Of a DNA stretch of 64,000 bases, positions 1 through 8,557 are shown piece after piece; the stretch's first letter is position 1, and every line of letters starts with the position of its first letter. The notes below the pieces were generated by a model, which saw only the letters and a list, made by a program, of their open reading frames with translations, was not told the DNA's origin and did no database searches. The position numbers were made by a program, and so were the translations under genes. The DNA is taken from contig NZ_CP040846.1 of NCBI RefSeq assembly GCF_006274605.1, positions 2,115,041-2,179,040 of the forward strand, given 5' to 3'. The stretch is from Thermococcus indicus. GTDB taxonomy: Archaea > Methanobacteriota_B > Thermococci > Thermococcales > Thermococcaceae.

Positions 1-1
1 G

Positions 2-658
2 AATCCCATAGGGAGCGTTCAATGGAAGAGAAGCGCGCTGGATTCCGCCTCCCGTGCATATCTAGAATTCAAAGCGGACTACAGTTACGTGACAACCACC
101 TCCGGCCAGTACTGGTATCTCGTTCACACAGTAACCCAGGGCAGGGCGGTGACATCTACCGTGGCCGTAAAAAGCCTGGAGACGATAATAGACGCCAACC
201 ACCCTCAGAACCCGTGGCAGCAGATAGAAGACTGGTGTCCCAAAAACGACGGAGGCCCTAAAACGGTTTATAGTTACACATTCCAGATCAACAATGCAAA
301 AGAAGGGTCAGTAAGTGCCACCGTCAGTTATGAAACCAGCGATGGATATTACATGAAATGGAAGGACCGCACCAGCGGATACGAGAGCAGGCTCGATGTC
401 ACTCACGAGTACTACAAACAACATTATCTCCGTCCCGACATAGCCTGGGGATCACAGCTGACCGTGGAACCCTCTGCGATATTCTCAGCAGATCCATCAA
501 AGGGAATGGGACGTACCTACTATTTAAGCCTAGACCACGTTGTGAAGGGAACCTTCTGGGTCAGGGGTGGAAGCGGAGCCATATACACCATGAGCACGCC
601 TCCGATAGAATTCCACGTGACAGTGTATCCCTGGAAGATTGTTGAATACGATCAATGA
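2..658 (+). CDS. Hypothetical secreted-type protein, 5' end missing
   Basis: The reading frame is open from base 2 with no stop, so the gene begins upstream of the window; the first internal start (GTG at 89) is not needed. The visible 218 residues are rich in Tyr, Thr, Ser and Val, with alternating hydrophobic residues typical of an extracellular beta-rich protein, and few Lys or Glu. No family motif is recognisable. A TGA at 656-658 ends it, facing the convergent yjbQ-like gene. Its base composition is slightly more AT-rich than its neighbours, which fits an accessory surface protein. The function is unknown. Confidence 0.6.
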   Translation, partial: NPIGSVQWKRSALDSASRAYLEFKADYSYVTTTSGQYWYLVHTVTQGRAVTSTVAVKSLETIIDANHPQNPWQQIEDWCPKNDGGPKTVYSYTFQINNAKEGSVSATVSYETSDGYYMKWKDRTSGYESRLDVTHEYYKQHYLRPDIAWGSQLTVEPSAIFSADPSKGMGRTYYLSLDHVVKGTFWVRGGSGAIYTMSTPPIEFHVTVYPWKIVEYDQ

Positions 659-684
659 TTTGTTTTTCAATTTTTGAGATGCTT

Positions 685-733
685 AGAACTCCCACGTCTC
701 AGCTTTTATAAAGGTATGAGAACCGGGAGTTCT
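685..733. repeat. 9-bp inverted repeat between convergent genes
   Basis: AGAACTCCC at 685-693 is the exact reverse complement of GGGAGTTCT at 725-733, separated by 31 bases that contain a TATA-like TTTATAAA. The right arm ends in the stop codon of the minus-strand yjbQ-like gene. It could act as a transcript-end hairpin for one or both convergent genes, or be a relic of an insertion. No longer copy is visible in this window. Confidence 0.45.
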
Positions 734-1146
734 CACTCCCCAACAACCTGCACCACAACGCGCCTTTGCCTCGGTATCACGTCGAGCTCGACGAAGAAAA
801 TCTGCTGCCAGGTTCCGCGCACGAGCCTGCCGTCAACTACCGGGAGGCACTCGCTTGCGCCGAGAAGCGTCGCCCTCAGGTGGCTGTGGGCGTTGTCATC
901 GATTCTGTCGTGGAGGTAGCCTTTGCCTTTGGGAATCAGCTCTCTCAAAGCCCGCTTGAAGTCCTCCAGAAGACCGGATTCATGCTCTATCGTGACTATC
1001 GCGCCAGTCGCCCCGGGAACGAAGACCAGAACCTGGCCGTTCTCGATTCCGGATTCCTCAACGATTCTCTCCACCTCACGGGTTATGTCGATGAGGTCAA
1101 TCTCCCCCTTCGTTTGAAACTTCAGTTCCCTCGTGAGAACCTTCAT
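733..1146 (-). CDS. YjbQ/UPF0047 family protein
   Basis: A 137-residue protein of the YjbQ (UPF0047, COG0432) family at the normal family length. Visible signatures are the ATGAIVTIEHE segment near residue 46, HDRIDDNAHSHLRA near residues 79-92, and GRLVRGTWQQIFFVELD near 106-122, including the conserved His residues and the GTWQ motif. Bacterial YjbQ is reported to have weak thiamin phosphate synthase activity; the in vivo role is not settled. It is the last gene of a thiR-vanZ-yjbQ unit, which fits a thiamin connection. Its ATG follows GGTGGTGGC and lies 50 bases inside the end of the vanZ-like gene. Confidence 0.85.
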   Translation of the reverse strand: MKVLTRELKFQTKGEIDLIDITREVERIVEESGIENGQVLVFVPGATGAIVTIEHESGLLEDFKRALRELIPKGKGYLHDRIDDNAHSHLRATLLGASECLPVVDGRLVRGTWQQIFFVELDVIPRQRRVVVQVVGE

Positions 1147-1426
1147 GCCACCACCCCGCGATGACTCCGAGGGTGAAGCCTATTAGGTTTGCGCCCATGT
1201 CGGCGAAGGAGAACGTTCTGCCGGGAACGAAGAGCTGAAGAAACTCCAGAAGGAACGGCAGGGGCAGGAGGTAGGCCCACCAGCGCCATCCAAAAAAGCC
1301 CAGAGAGGCAAATTCTACCAAATGAACCAGCTTATCCCCGTTGGCCACGGGCGACGACGGAACCCTCGGGGTCAGGTTCAGAAACAGAAGAAGGAGCACG
1401 TAGAGGAAGAGAAACCTCCGCCTCAA
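1097..1426 (-). CDS. VanZ-like membrane protein
   Basis: A 109-residue membrane protein with about three hydrophobic segments. It carries the VanZ-family pattern DKLVHLVEFASLGFF near residues 31-45 and GRTFSFADMGANLIGF near 69-84. VanZ proteins are small membrane proteins of unclear biochemical role; nothing here implies glycopeptide resistance. The start is TTG at 1426, overlapping the TGA of the upstream regulator (TTGA), so translation is probably coupled. The C-terminal tail is hydrophilic and overlaps the first 50 bases of the yjbQ-like gene. Confidence 0.75.
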   Translation of the reverse strand: MRRRFLFLYVLLLLFLNLTPRVPSSPVANGDKLVHLVEFASLGFFGWRWWAYLLPLPFLLEFLQLFVPGRTFSFADMGANLIGFTLGVIAGWWHEGSHEGTEVSNEGGD

Positions 1427-2313
1427 AGGTTCTCCACCAGCCTCTTGAGCTTCTCAACGACGTCAAAGGGCGTCTCGCCGAATATATAGACCAGCGGTTC
1501 GACTCCAAGGCCGCCCACGTCAACGACAGCGTCGTAGGCATCCTGCCTGAAGGCCTCTGCTATAACCCTCACGGCCTCCTCTTCGCTCAGTCCGCCGGTT
1601 TTAACCTTCCCGACCTTGAACCCCACCGCAGTCAGGGCGGATTCTATGTCACGGCCGTACCTGATGTTGAGAACGCTCCGTATTTCGGGTCGTATCGCGG
1701 CCAGCTTAACGAGTATACCCGCGGTAAAACCGCTCGCCCCAAACTCGGGCGGGAGGGCGAAGGCTTTACCCTTGGCGGCGGTTATCCTTCCCGGAATCGC
1801 CGCAACGTCTTCGATGCCCCGCGGGGACGGAAGGGAGTAGGCGAAGTTGCTCCTGACCTCCGGGATGAGGGCTGGGAACTTTTCATCCCTGAGGAGCTCG
1901 TTGAGGGCCATGTTCAGAACCTCGAGTACCTCGCTCCTCAGCGGCTGGACCTCAAAGAGCGACCTGCATGCTTCTTCGCTCACACCTGCGTACTCGGAAT
2001 AGAACCTGCACAGAAAACCGGTTTGAAACAGATCAAAAATGTGCTTCGCCACGAGGAGTATCGCATCCTCCCTGCTCCCCCCGAAGAGTATGAAGGAAGA
2101 CACGTCGTCGGCCATGTCCTCGAGCCTCTCGGCCACCTCTGCGGGGGGCACCTTATACTTCCCGGCCAGATATTTGCTAACCATCGCCTGGGTTATGCCG
2201 AGGTACTCGGCTATCTGGGACTGCTTCATGCCCTCACGGTAAAGTCTCTCCGCTATCTTGGCCCTCAGAAAAGGCATCAGCTCCTCGGCTATGTACACGC
2301 TGGGCGTCCTCAT
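1423..2313 (-). CDS. ThiR-type regulator: HTH plus ThiN domain
   Basis: A 296-residue protein with an N-terminal helix-turn-helix (MKQSQIAEYLGITQAMVSKY, about residues 29-48) and a C-terminal ThiN domain (about 125-290, including EFGASGFTAGILVKL). ThiN is a thiamin-phosphate synthase fold. In archaeal ThiR regulators it serves as the thiamin-phosphate sensor fused to a DNA-binding domain, which is the likely role here. The ATG at 2313 follows GGGTGGTAGC. A TATA-like CTTTAAAT lies upstream, in the intergenic region shared with pyrB. Co-transcription with a YjbQ homologue supports a link to thiamin metabolism. Distinguishing regulator from enzyme needs biochemical data. Confidence 0.8.
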   Translation of the reverse strand: MRTPSVYIAEELMPFLRAKIAERLYREGMKQSQIAEYLGITQAMVSKYLAGKYKVPPAEVAERLEDMADDVSSFILFGGSREDAILLVAKHIFDLFQTGFLCRFYSEYAGVSEEACRSLFEVQPLRSEVLEVLNMALNELLRDEKFPALIPEVRSNFAYSLPSPRGIEDVAAIPGRITAAKGKAFALPPEFGASGFTAGILVKLAAIRPEIRSVLNIRYGRDIESALTAVGFKVGKVKTGGLSEEEAVRVIAEAFRQDAYDAVVDVGGLGVEPLVYIFGETPFDVVEKLKRLVENL

Positions 2314-3359
<1,046 letters not shown>

Positions 3360-3494
3360 ATGAAGGTGAGTTTTAGCCTGTATCCCACTCAAGGGGCCTC
3401 ATGGGATACATTGGGGAGTCACGCTATTGGTGAGGCCCCAAAACTTTTCCGCCAGCGCTTTGCGGAGCAAAGGGCTGTTTCGGGGGTGCTGTGA
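3360..3494 (+). CDS. Possible 44-aa ORF in the pyrB-pyrI insert
   Basis: A 45-codon frame (ATG 3360, TGA 3492-3494) exactly fills the space between pyrB and pyrI. GGGGGTGCTTTGAATG at the pyrB end and GGGGGTGCTGTGAATG at the pyrI start are near-identical direct copies, so both the ORF and pyrI start directly after a stop codon with the same upstream context. Inside lie inverted repeats GGGGCCTCA/TGAGGCCCC (3394-3402 and 3432-3440) and CAGCGCTTTG/CAAAGGGCTG. The predicted peptide matches no family I recognise. It may be a small mobile insert that duplicated its target, or a non-coding spacer, rather than a real gene. Confidence 0.35.
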   Translation: MKVSFSLYPTQGASWDTLGSHAIGEAPKLFRQRFAEQRAVSGVL

Positions 3495-3950
3495 ATGGCC
3501 GAGCTCAAGGTTACCGCCATCAGAGAGGGAACCGTCATAGACCACATCCCGGCCGGAAAGGGGCTGAAGGTCATCGAGATACTCCGCCTCAACAGGCCGA
3601 ACGGAGGCGTTCTCCTTCTCGCCTCGAACGTCCACAGCGGAAAGCTCGGAAGGAAGGACATCGTCAAGATAGAAGGAAAATTCCTGAGCGAGGAGGAGGT
3701 CAACAAAATAGCCCTGATAGCCCCGACGGCCACGGTCAACATCGTGAGGGACTACAAAGTGGCTGAGAAGTTCAAGGTCGAGATTCCCGATGAGATAACC
3801 GGAATCCTCCGCTGCGCGAACCCCAACTGCGTCAGCAACCACGAGCACACCGTTTCAAAGTTCTATGTCGTCTCGAGGGAGCCACTCAAGGTGCGCTGCC
3901 ACTACTGCGAGAGGACGATGGAAGGGGAGGAGATACTCGGGAACCTCTAA
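3495..3950 (+). CDS. pyrI: Aspartate carbamoyltransferase, regulatory subunit
   Basis: A 151-residue regulatory chain that binds nucleotide effectors and bridges PyrB trimers. The N-terminal allosteric domain begins AELKVTAIREGTVIDHIPAG. The C-terminal zinc domain has the four ligands as CANPNC (about residues 106-111) and CHYC (about 135-138). Length and residues are normal. The ATG at 3495 directly follows the TGA of the inserted small ORF. Its upstream context copies the pyrB end, suggesting pyrI was once directly fused to pyrB in the operon. Confidence 0.97.
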   Translation: MAELKVTAIREGTVIDHIPAGKGLKVIEILRLNRPNGGVLLLASNVHSGKLGRKDIVKIEGKFLSEEEVNKIALIAPTATVNIVRDYKVAEKFKVEIPDEITGILRCANPNCVSNHEHTVSKFYVVSREPLKVRCHYCERTMEGEEILGNL

Positions 3951-3953
3951 CCA

Positions 3954-4003
3954 TTTTTTAAATCTTTCGAAAAGCTTTTTAACTCTCTCAGATAGTGTTA
4001 ACT
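3954..4003 (+). promoter_or_regulatory. Promoter of the epimerase-like lipoprotein gene
   Basis: A BRE-like CGAAAAG followed by a TATA-like CTTTTTAACT lies at about 3968-3983. A second AT-rich TTTTTTAAAT lies at 3955-3964. The expected transcription start is about 25 bases downstream, close to the ATG at 4004, so the message may be nearly leaderless. Confidence 0.5.
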
Positions 4004-5233
4004 ATGAGTTCCATGGGGAAAACAGCAACAGTAATCTTGGTAACGCTCCTTCTTATAATCTCCGGTTGCCTGGGGACGAATGGAAAAGAAACGAACCCCA
4101 CGCCTTCCAACCCGATGACCAAAACAGCCACGCCCATTCACAAACCTCCGATTGAACCACCGCCCGCAGGACCGGGGGACTACGAACTCCTCATTGAGGA
4201 GTATCCCTCCCTACGGGAGATCATAGGGAAAGCGTTCAATGCCTCCCTGGAATTCCCGGACATCCACTATCCCATCGAGGTGTTCTCCTCAATCGCAGGG
4301 AAACGACGTCTTACCCGGGCCGAGCTGGAGATACTGAACCTCACCCTCCGCGCCGACCTCTGCTACTTCTCGAAGAGCGAGCCGCCGGGTACCGATTACC
4401 ACGTCGTCTCATTCTCCAGGGAGCGGCCCCTCGAAAGCATCCCCTACGTGGAATGTCAGAACTTCACGAGCACGCTGCCCTTCGTGTACTACAGGGGGCG
4501 CGGTTTTCAGTATTACCCTGTGACGGCCTCCAACTGGGCGTACCACTACCTGAAGACGGGCCAGGTTGAAAGGGCGGAGGAGCTTCTAAAGGAAATGCTC
4601 CCCCTTATGGAGGTGGTCAATCAAAGCACCGGCGAAGCGGGCATCTTCAACGTTTATTTCGAGCCACCGGGCACCCGGGAGATCAGGCTACCCTGGGCCT
4701 CGTCGTTTTCACAGGGAATGCTCGCCGGTCTCTACGCGTGGCTACACAACGAGACCGGCAACGAGACATACCTGCGCGCGGCCCATCAGCTCTTTAACTC
4801 GTTCTACCTGTCCCCCGAGCACGGCGGTTTCATCGAGAACACGGACTACGGGATCTGGTTTCTCGAGTACCCATACCGCCCGGACTTTCTCGTCCTCAAC
4901 GGCCACATCATCACTATGAAGGGGCTGTGGCTCTACCACAGATTCACGGGTGATGAACGGGCACTGGAGCTCTTCAACGCGGGCGCGGAAAGCGTTAAAC
5001 GGGCCCTTCCAGACTGCGATAGCGGTGAGTGGAGCCTCTACTCAGTCAAAGGACCGGAGGCCAGAGAAGACTACCACCGGCTCCACATCAAGCTCCTCAT
5101 CTGGCTCTACACCCGGACGGGGGATAGAACGTTCATGGACTACGCAGAGAGATGGAACGGTTATCTTGAAGAAAGAGGGCTCAAAAAAGAAAACCTGGAG
5201 GCACTACTCCAGCAGGTGCGGAAGGCGCCTTAA
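4004..5233 (+). CDS. Lipoprotein, D-glucuronyl C5-epimerase-like
   Basis: A 409-residue exported lipoprotein. The N-terminus has a short charged stretch, a hydrophobic core and lipobox IISGC with the Cys at about residue 22, then a Pro/Thr-rich linker to about residue 55. The C-terminal half resembles the C-terminal domain of D-glucuronyl C5-epimerases (PF06662). It has WASSFSQGMLAGLYAW near 224-239, GGFIENTDYGIWFLEYPYRP near 270-289 and LVLNGHIITMKGLW near 293-306. The fold is an (alpha/alpha) barrel acting on uronic-acid polysaccharides; the substrate here is unknown. ATG 4004 is preferred over an upstream GTG at 3995; 4013 is also possible. The 3' end overlaps the convergent ECF gene by 30 bases. 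Confidence 0.7.
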   Translation: MSSMGKTATVILVTLLLIISGCLGTNGKETNPTPSNPMTKTATPIHKPPIEPPPAGPGDYELLIEEYPSLREIIGKAFNASLEFPDIHYPIEVFSSIAGKRRLTRAELEILNLTLRADLCYFSKSEPPGTDYHVVSFSRERPLESIPYVECQNFTSTLPFVYYRGRGFQYYPVTASNWAYHYLKTGQVERAEELLKEMLPLMEVVNQSTGEAGIFNVYFEPPGTREIRLPWASSFSQGMLAGLYAWLHNETGNETYLRAAHQLFNSFYLSPEHGGFIENTDYGIWFLEYPYRPDFLVLNGHIITMKGLWLYHRFTGDERALELFNAGAESVKRALPDCDSGEWSLYSVKGPEAREDYHRLHIKLLIWLYTRTGDRTFMDYAERWNGYLEERGLKKENLEALLQQVRKAP

Positions 5234-5803
5234 CACGGGTATCGTCGCGGCAAGCCCCACGAAGACGTCGATGGCACTCTGAATGGCGTTCGGAAGACCT
5301 ATGGCGACCCAGAAGGGAACGCCCGTCCAGCTCTCGACGGCCTGGATCACCTGCTCCCGCGGAAGGCCAAGCCATATCTCGAGGGCAACGTAGTAGTTGA
5401 GGGCCAGCATGAGGGGTACCCTTATCGCGATTCCTGCCAGGTAGGCAACCACCGCAAACAGAAGGAGCCTCCCTCCGTTTCCACCGCCAAGGTCAAAGCG
5501 CGTGAGTCTCCTGGCCGCTTCAAAGCCCACGATGACCGAGAGGGTAGCCAGGGACTTCATCATGGCCCCGAGCCAGCTGGCGGAGGATACCACGCTGAGA
5601 CCAGCAAAGAGCAGCAGAACCGCGGTTAATCCCCCTGTGAACCCAGTGAGAAGGTAGGCCATAACTATCGGAACCGCCACGAGGTCTATCTTCATCCCCC
5701 AAACCGTGGGCATCTCTATAGGCATGACATCGAAAAGCAGCGAGAGTCCCAGCATCATGCCGATTAGAGCTATCTCCCTCGAACTCATCCTCACCCACAT
5801 CAC
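5204..5803 (-). CDS. ECF transporter S component
   Basis: A 199-residue integral membrane protein with about six hydrophobic segments and the general pattern of substrate-binding (S) components of energy-coupling-factor vitamin importers (PF12822-like). It opens SSREIALIGMMLGLSLLFDV and has AYLLTGFTGGLTAVLLLFAG. No EcfA or EcfT gene is in the window, so it probably shares a module encoded elsewhere, and its vitamin cannot be named. ATGs occur at 5803, 5800 and 5788. The TATA position favours the upstream pair in a nearly leaderless message. The promoter is shared with the divergent gene at 5909. Confidence 0.75.
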   Translation of the reverse strand: MMWVRMSSREIALIGMMLGLSLLFDVMPIEMPTVWGMKIDLVAVPIVMAYLLTGFTGGLTAVLLLFAGLSVVSSASWLGAMMKSLATLSVIVGFEAARRLTRFDLGGGNGGRLLLFAVVAYLAGIAIRVPLMLALNYYVALEIWLGLPREQVIQAVESWTGVPFWVAIGLPNAIQSAIDVFVGLAATIPVLRRLPHLLE

Positions 5804-5804
5804 C

Positions 5805-5865
5805 GGAGGGAAGTTTGTTCCACATTTTATAAATTTTTGTTCGTATTTTGGAACAAACCTCCTCC
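5805..5865. promoter_or_regulatory. Bidirectional promoter flanked by operator-like arms
   Basis: GTTTGTTCC at 5813-5821 and GGAACAAAC at 5850-5858 are perfect inverted 9-mers. The match extends outwards as GGAGGG on the left and CTCCTCC on the right. Between them sits a near-symmetric TATA element, TTTTATAAATTTTT (5825-5838), usable on either strand. Each arm falls about where the transcription start should be in its direction, so one regulator bound to both arms could close both promoters. The regulator is unknown. Confidence 0.6.
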
Positions 5866-5908
5866 GAGAACCTTAAAAGTCCACCCCTTGAGGTAAGATG
5901 GAAGAGCC

Positions 5909-6709
5909 ATGTTCACGGTCGAAGAGATATCAAAGCTGGTCAGAGATATAAGGCGCGAGAACGGCTTTCCGGAGAGCCCGTTCAGGATAGACGAGGTTCG
6001 CTACGACGAAGAGGGAGACAAGCTCTTCATAATCGCCCACGACAGGACAGACAAGAGCGTCGTCATAGGCAACAGCTTTGTCATCGGAAAGCTCCGCGAG
6101 AGGCTTGGGGTTAAACAGCTGACCGTTTATTCAAACCTCGATCTGGAGATAAAACGGAGGAAGCTCGAGGAAGCCGGGAAACTGGTTAAGGGGACAGAAC
6201 TCGAGTTCCTCCTCCCACTAATCGAGGCGGAGAAGAGGTTTCCCCCACGAAAGTGGCCGGAAGTTAAAGGGGAGGTCAAAACGCTCGTCTTCATGAGCTT
6301 CAACGCGAAAGCCCTGCTCGGCTTTTCCGAGAGGCTGAACCTTCCCCACGAGGCGATCGGCATAAGATACGCCTTTCCGAGGTTGAAGTACGAGCCGATA
6401 GAAGCCGAACCCCGGGAGCTGTTCTTCCCGGACGAGGGGAAACTCCTCAAAATAGCAGAGGAGCGCGGGGCAAAGCTTGTCTTAGCCGATTTCCCGTTTT
6501 CACTCAAGGAAATGGGGGGAATTTACCTCCTCAACCCCTCCCGGCTGCTGCACATAGGCTTCTTCGAGCTGAAGTACCTCTTCGGCTTTGAGAGGCCCGT
6601 GGTGTACGACAAAAAAGCCTTAATCAGGTTCATCACAGAGTTAACCTACGAGGGGCTTATGGAATCGACCGACGGGGCGAATCTAATCTGGAGGATGTGG
6701 AGAAGATGA
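5909..6709 (+). CDS. Conserved hypothetical protein
   Basis: A 266-residue soluble protein with no signal peptide or membrane segment and no motif I can tie to a named family. It is rich in Glu, Lys and Arg, as usual for cytoplasmic hyperthermophile proteins. A central alternation of predicted strands (KTLVFMSFNAKALLGF near residues 127-142, AKLVLADFPF near 189-198) suggests an alpha/beta fold. The ATG at 5909 follows GAGGTAAGATGGAAGAGCC. It overlaps the next gene by ATGA (6706-6709), and it is transcribed from the operator-flanked promoter shared with the ECF component, suggesting co-regulation. Confidence 0.6.
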   Translation: MFTVEEISKLVRDIRRENGFPESPFRIDEVRYDEEGDKLFIIAHDRTDKSVVIGNSFVIGKLRERLGVKQLTVYSNLDLEIKRRKLEEAGKLVKGTELEFLLPLIEAEKRFPPRKWPEVKGEVKTLVFMSFNAKALLGFSERLNLPHEAIGIRYAFPRLKYEPIEAEPRELFFPDEGKLLKIAEERGAKLVLADFPFSLKEMGGIYLLNPSRLLHIGFFELKYLFGFERPVVYDKKALIRFITELTYEGLMESTDGANLIWRMWRR

Positions 6710-7284
6710 TAGTCGGTGTCGTTGGGAAGATTGCGGCAGGAAAGACGACGGTTGCAAAGTTCTTCGAGGATAAAGGCTTCTGCAGGGTTTCCTGCAGCGA
6801 CCCGCTGATAGACCTGCTCACCCACAACGTCTCGGACTACTCGTGGATTCCAGAGCTGCCGGAAAAGGCCGAGCCGACGCGTGAGAGACTCATAGAGTTC
6901 GGGAAGTACCTCAAGGAAAAGTATGGGGGAGACGTCCTCATAAGGCTCGCCGTGGACAAGAAGAGGCACTGCGAGAACATCGTCATAGACGGCGTCCGCT
7001 CGCGGGAGGAGATAGAGGCCATCAAACAGCTCGGTGGAAAGGTGATTTACGTCGAGGCGAGGCCCGAGCTGAGGTTCGAGCGCCTTGTGAAGAGAAAGGC
7101 AAGCAAGGACAAGGGCATAAGAAGCTTTGCGGACTTTAAGGAGATGGACGACGCCGAGGAGCGGCTGTATCACACGAGCGAACTTAAGGGACTGGCCGAT
7201 TACCTGATAGTCAATGAGGGAACTCTGGAAGAGCTGAGGGAGAAGGTCGAGGGGATAATTGAAGATGTCGCGGGGAAGGTTTAA
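6706..7284 (+). CDS. UPF0200-type P-loop kinase (dephospho-CoA kinase-like)
   Basis: A 192-residue P-loop protein that starts IVGVVGKIAAGKTT, with the Walker A motif at about residues 7-14. SCSDPLIDLL (about 29-38) and VIDGVRSREEIEAIK (about 91-105) fit the archaeal UPF0200 group related to dephospho-CoA kinase and nucleotide kinases. The true substrate is uncertain, because archaea use a different dephospho-CoA kinase. The ATG at 6706 overlaps the upstream TGA (ATGA) and follows GGAGGATG. The GTG at 6697 would only add three residues. Confidence 0.75.
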   Translation: MIVGVVGKIAAGKTTVAKFFEDKGFCRVSCSDPLIDLLTHNVSDYSWIPELPEKAEPTRERLIEFGKYLKEKYGGDVLIRLAVDKKRHCENIVIDGVRSREEIEAIKQLGGKVIYVEARPELRFERLVKRKASKDKGIRSFADFKEMDDAEERLYHTSELKGLADYLIVNEGTLEELREKVEGIIEDVAGKV

Positions 7285-7317
7285 AGGGAGTTGGAACAAT
7301 TCATACACGGTGGGAAG

Positions 7318-7542
7318 ATGGGAGAGATAGTTGTAAAGATTCCCGACGAGATTGAGAGATACCTCACCCCCGCGCTGAGGAAAAGAATAGAGCTTGAAAC
7401 AATCAAGGAGATAGAGATGAGAATCCGCAAGGCCAGCAGGTTCATCAAACTGGTCGAAAAAAGCGAACTGACCGAGGAAGAGGCGGAAAAGCTCGCCGAG
7501 GAACTCAAACGGGACCTCGCAAAGAGGTACGGGGTTATTTAG
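7318..7542 (+). CDS. Antitoxin of a VapBC-type pair
   Basis: A 74-residue, highly charged, mostly helical protein (IVVKIPDEIERYLTP, then KKEL-rich helices). It precedes a PIN-domain gene with no gap (stop at 7542, next ATG at 7543), the usual order for antitoxin then toxin. The ATG at 7318 follows GGTGGGAAG. A TTG at 7291 would add nine residues with poorer context. It resembles short archaeal antitoxins associated with PIN proteins rather than AbrB-type antitoxins. Confidence 0.7.
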   Translation: MGEIVVKIPDEIERYLTPALRKRIELETIKEIEMRIRKASRFIKLVEKSELTEEEAEKLAEELKRDLAKRYGVI

Positions 7543-7974
7543 ATGGAAATCGCGCTTGATTTCAACCTCGTTTTCTCAGCGCTCCACAGCAGGGGTAGGG
7601 TTCACTTAATTTTCGCCTGGAACTACGTTGTTAAGAGGGTTACTTTTCTCGTTCCAGAGTACTTCTGGGAGGAAATCGGGGACAAGTGGAGAAAGATTCT
7701 CCTCTCAACGAAACTGAGCGAGAGCGAACTCTCAGAGATGCTTGAAATCATCAGGAGCCAGACTCTGACGGTTCCAGAGGAAAAGATACGGCTCCACCTC
7801 CAAAGAGCAATTGAGATAAGTCCCGACCCAAAGGACGCCCCATACGTGGCGCTTGCTTTGTCCTTTAATGTTCCTCTTGCAACGGGGGACAAAAAGCTTA
7901 GGGAAGGGCTAAAAGGGAGTGAAGTCCGACTACTCACGCCCAACGACCTTGCAAAAATAGTGCTGGGTGAGTGA
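7543..7974 (+). CDS. PIN-domain toxin, VapC-like ribonuclease
   Basis: A 143-residue PIN-domain protein. The acidic active-site pattern is visible: Asp in IALDFNLVF near residue 6, Asp/Glu in the middle (VPEYFWEEIG), SPDPKDAPYVALAL near 92-105 and ATGDKKLREG near 112-121. PIN toxins cut RNA using a metal bound by these acids. It immediately follows its putative antitoxin and is itself followed, after one base, by the next gene at 7976. The RNA target is unknown. Confidence 0.8.
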   Translation: MEIALDFNLVFSALHSRGRVHLIFAWNYVVKRVTFLVPEYFWEEIGDKWRKILLSTKLSESELSEMLEIIRSQTLTVPEEKIRLHLQRAIEISPDPKDAPYVALALSFNVPLATGDKKLREGLKGSEVRLLTPNDLAKIVLGE

Positions 7975-7975
7975 G

Positions 7976-8557
7976 ATGAACCTCCTCATCATCGCGCCCT
8001 GCCTGCTGAGTCCGTTCTACGTCTACCGCGGGCCGAAGGAAAAGGAGTACGTAACTGCGAAACTTTTGAGGGAGCTGATTGGAGAGCTTGGCGAAAACTG
8101 GCAGGTTTTAGCTTATCCCTGCCCCGAGTACGAGCTGATCGGCTGGCCGAGGGCACCGGCGAGCAGGGAAGTTTACGTGAGGCTCGGAATGCGCGAGAGG
8201 GCCAAGATAATAGCAGACTTCATAGGAAGGGTCCTTACCGAGGAAAAGCCCGAGAAGGTCGTCTTCGTTGGAGTCAAAGGGTCCCCGACCTGCGGCGTCT
8301 TCCACACGAGCTCAAGCGACCCGGAGGGCTATCCTTACAGAGCTATGCAGGAGTTCTTCTACATGAGCAAGGAGGAGAGACTTAGCCGTTCGAAGGAGAT
8401 TGTAGAGGAGCAGGGCTTCAGGCTCGTGAATGCGCCGGGAATACTCTTCGAGATACTCATGGCGCGCTTCCCGGAGGGAACCTACATCGAGTTCGATAAG
8501 GATGCCATCGAGGAGAGCATCGAGGAGCTGAGGAATGCCCTATGCGGACCCTCATAG
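7976..8557 (+). CDS. DUF523/TudS-like desulfurase-family protein
   Basis: A 193-residue protein that begins NLLIIAPCLLSPFYVYRG and contains YPCPEYELIGWPRAP and VKGSPTCGVFHTSS. This arrangement (an early Cys-x-x-Ser-Pro, then CPE, then SPxCG) recalls the DUF523/2-thiouracil desulfurase family, in which three Cys hold an iron-sulfur cluster. Assignment to TudS itself is tentative because this protein is longer. The ATG at 7976 follows GGTGAGTGAG. The 3' end overlaps the flavodoxin gene by 16 bases. Confidence 0.55.
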   Translation: MNLLIIAPCLLSPFYVYRGPKEKEYVTAKLLRELIGELGENWQVLAYPCPEYELIGWPRAPASREVYVRLGMRERAKIIADFIGRVLTEEKPEKVVFVGVKGSPTCGVFHTSSSDPEGYPYRAMQEFFYMSKEERLSRSKEIVEEQGFRLVNAPGILFEILMARFPEGTYIEFDKDAIEESIEELRNALCGPS

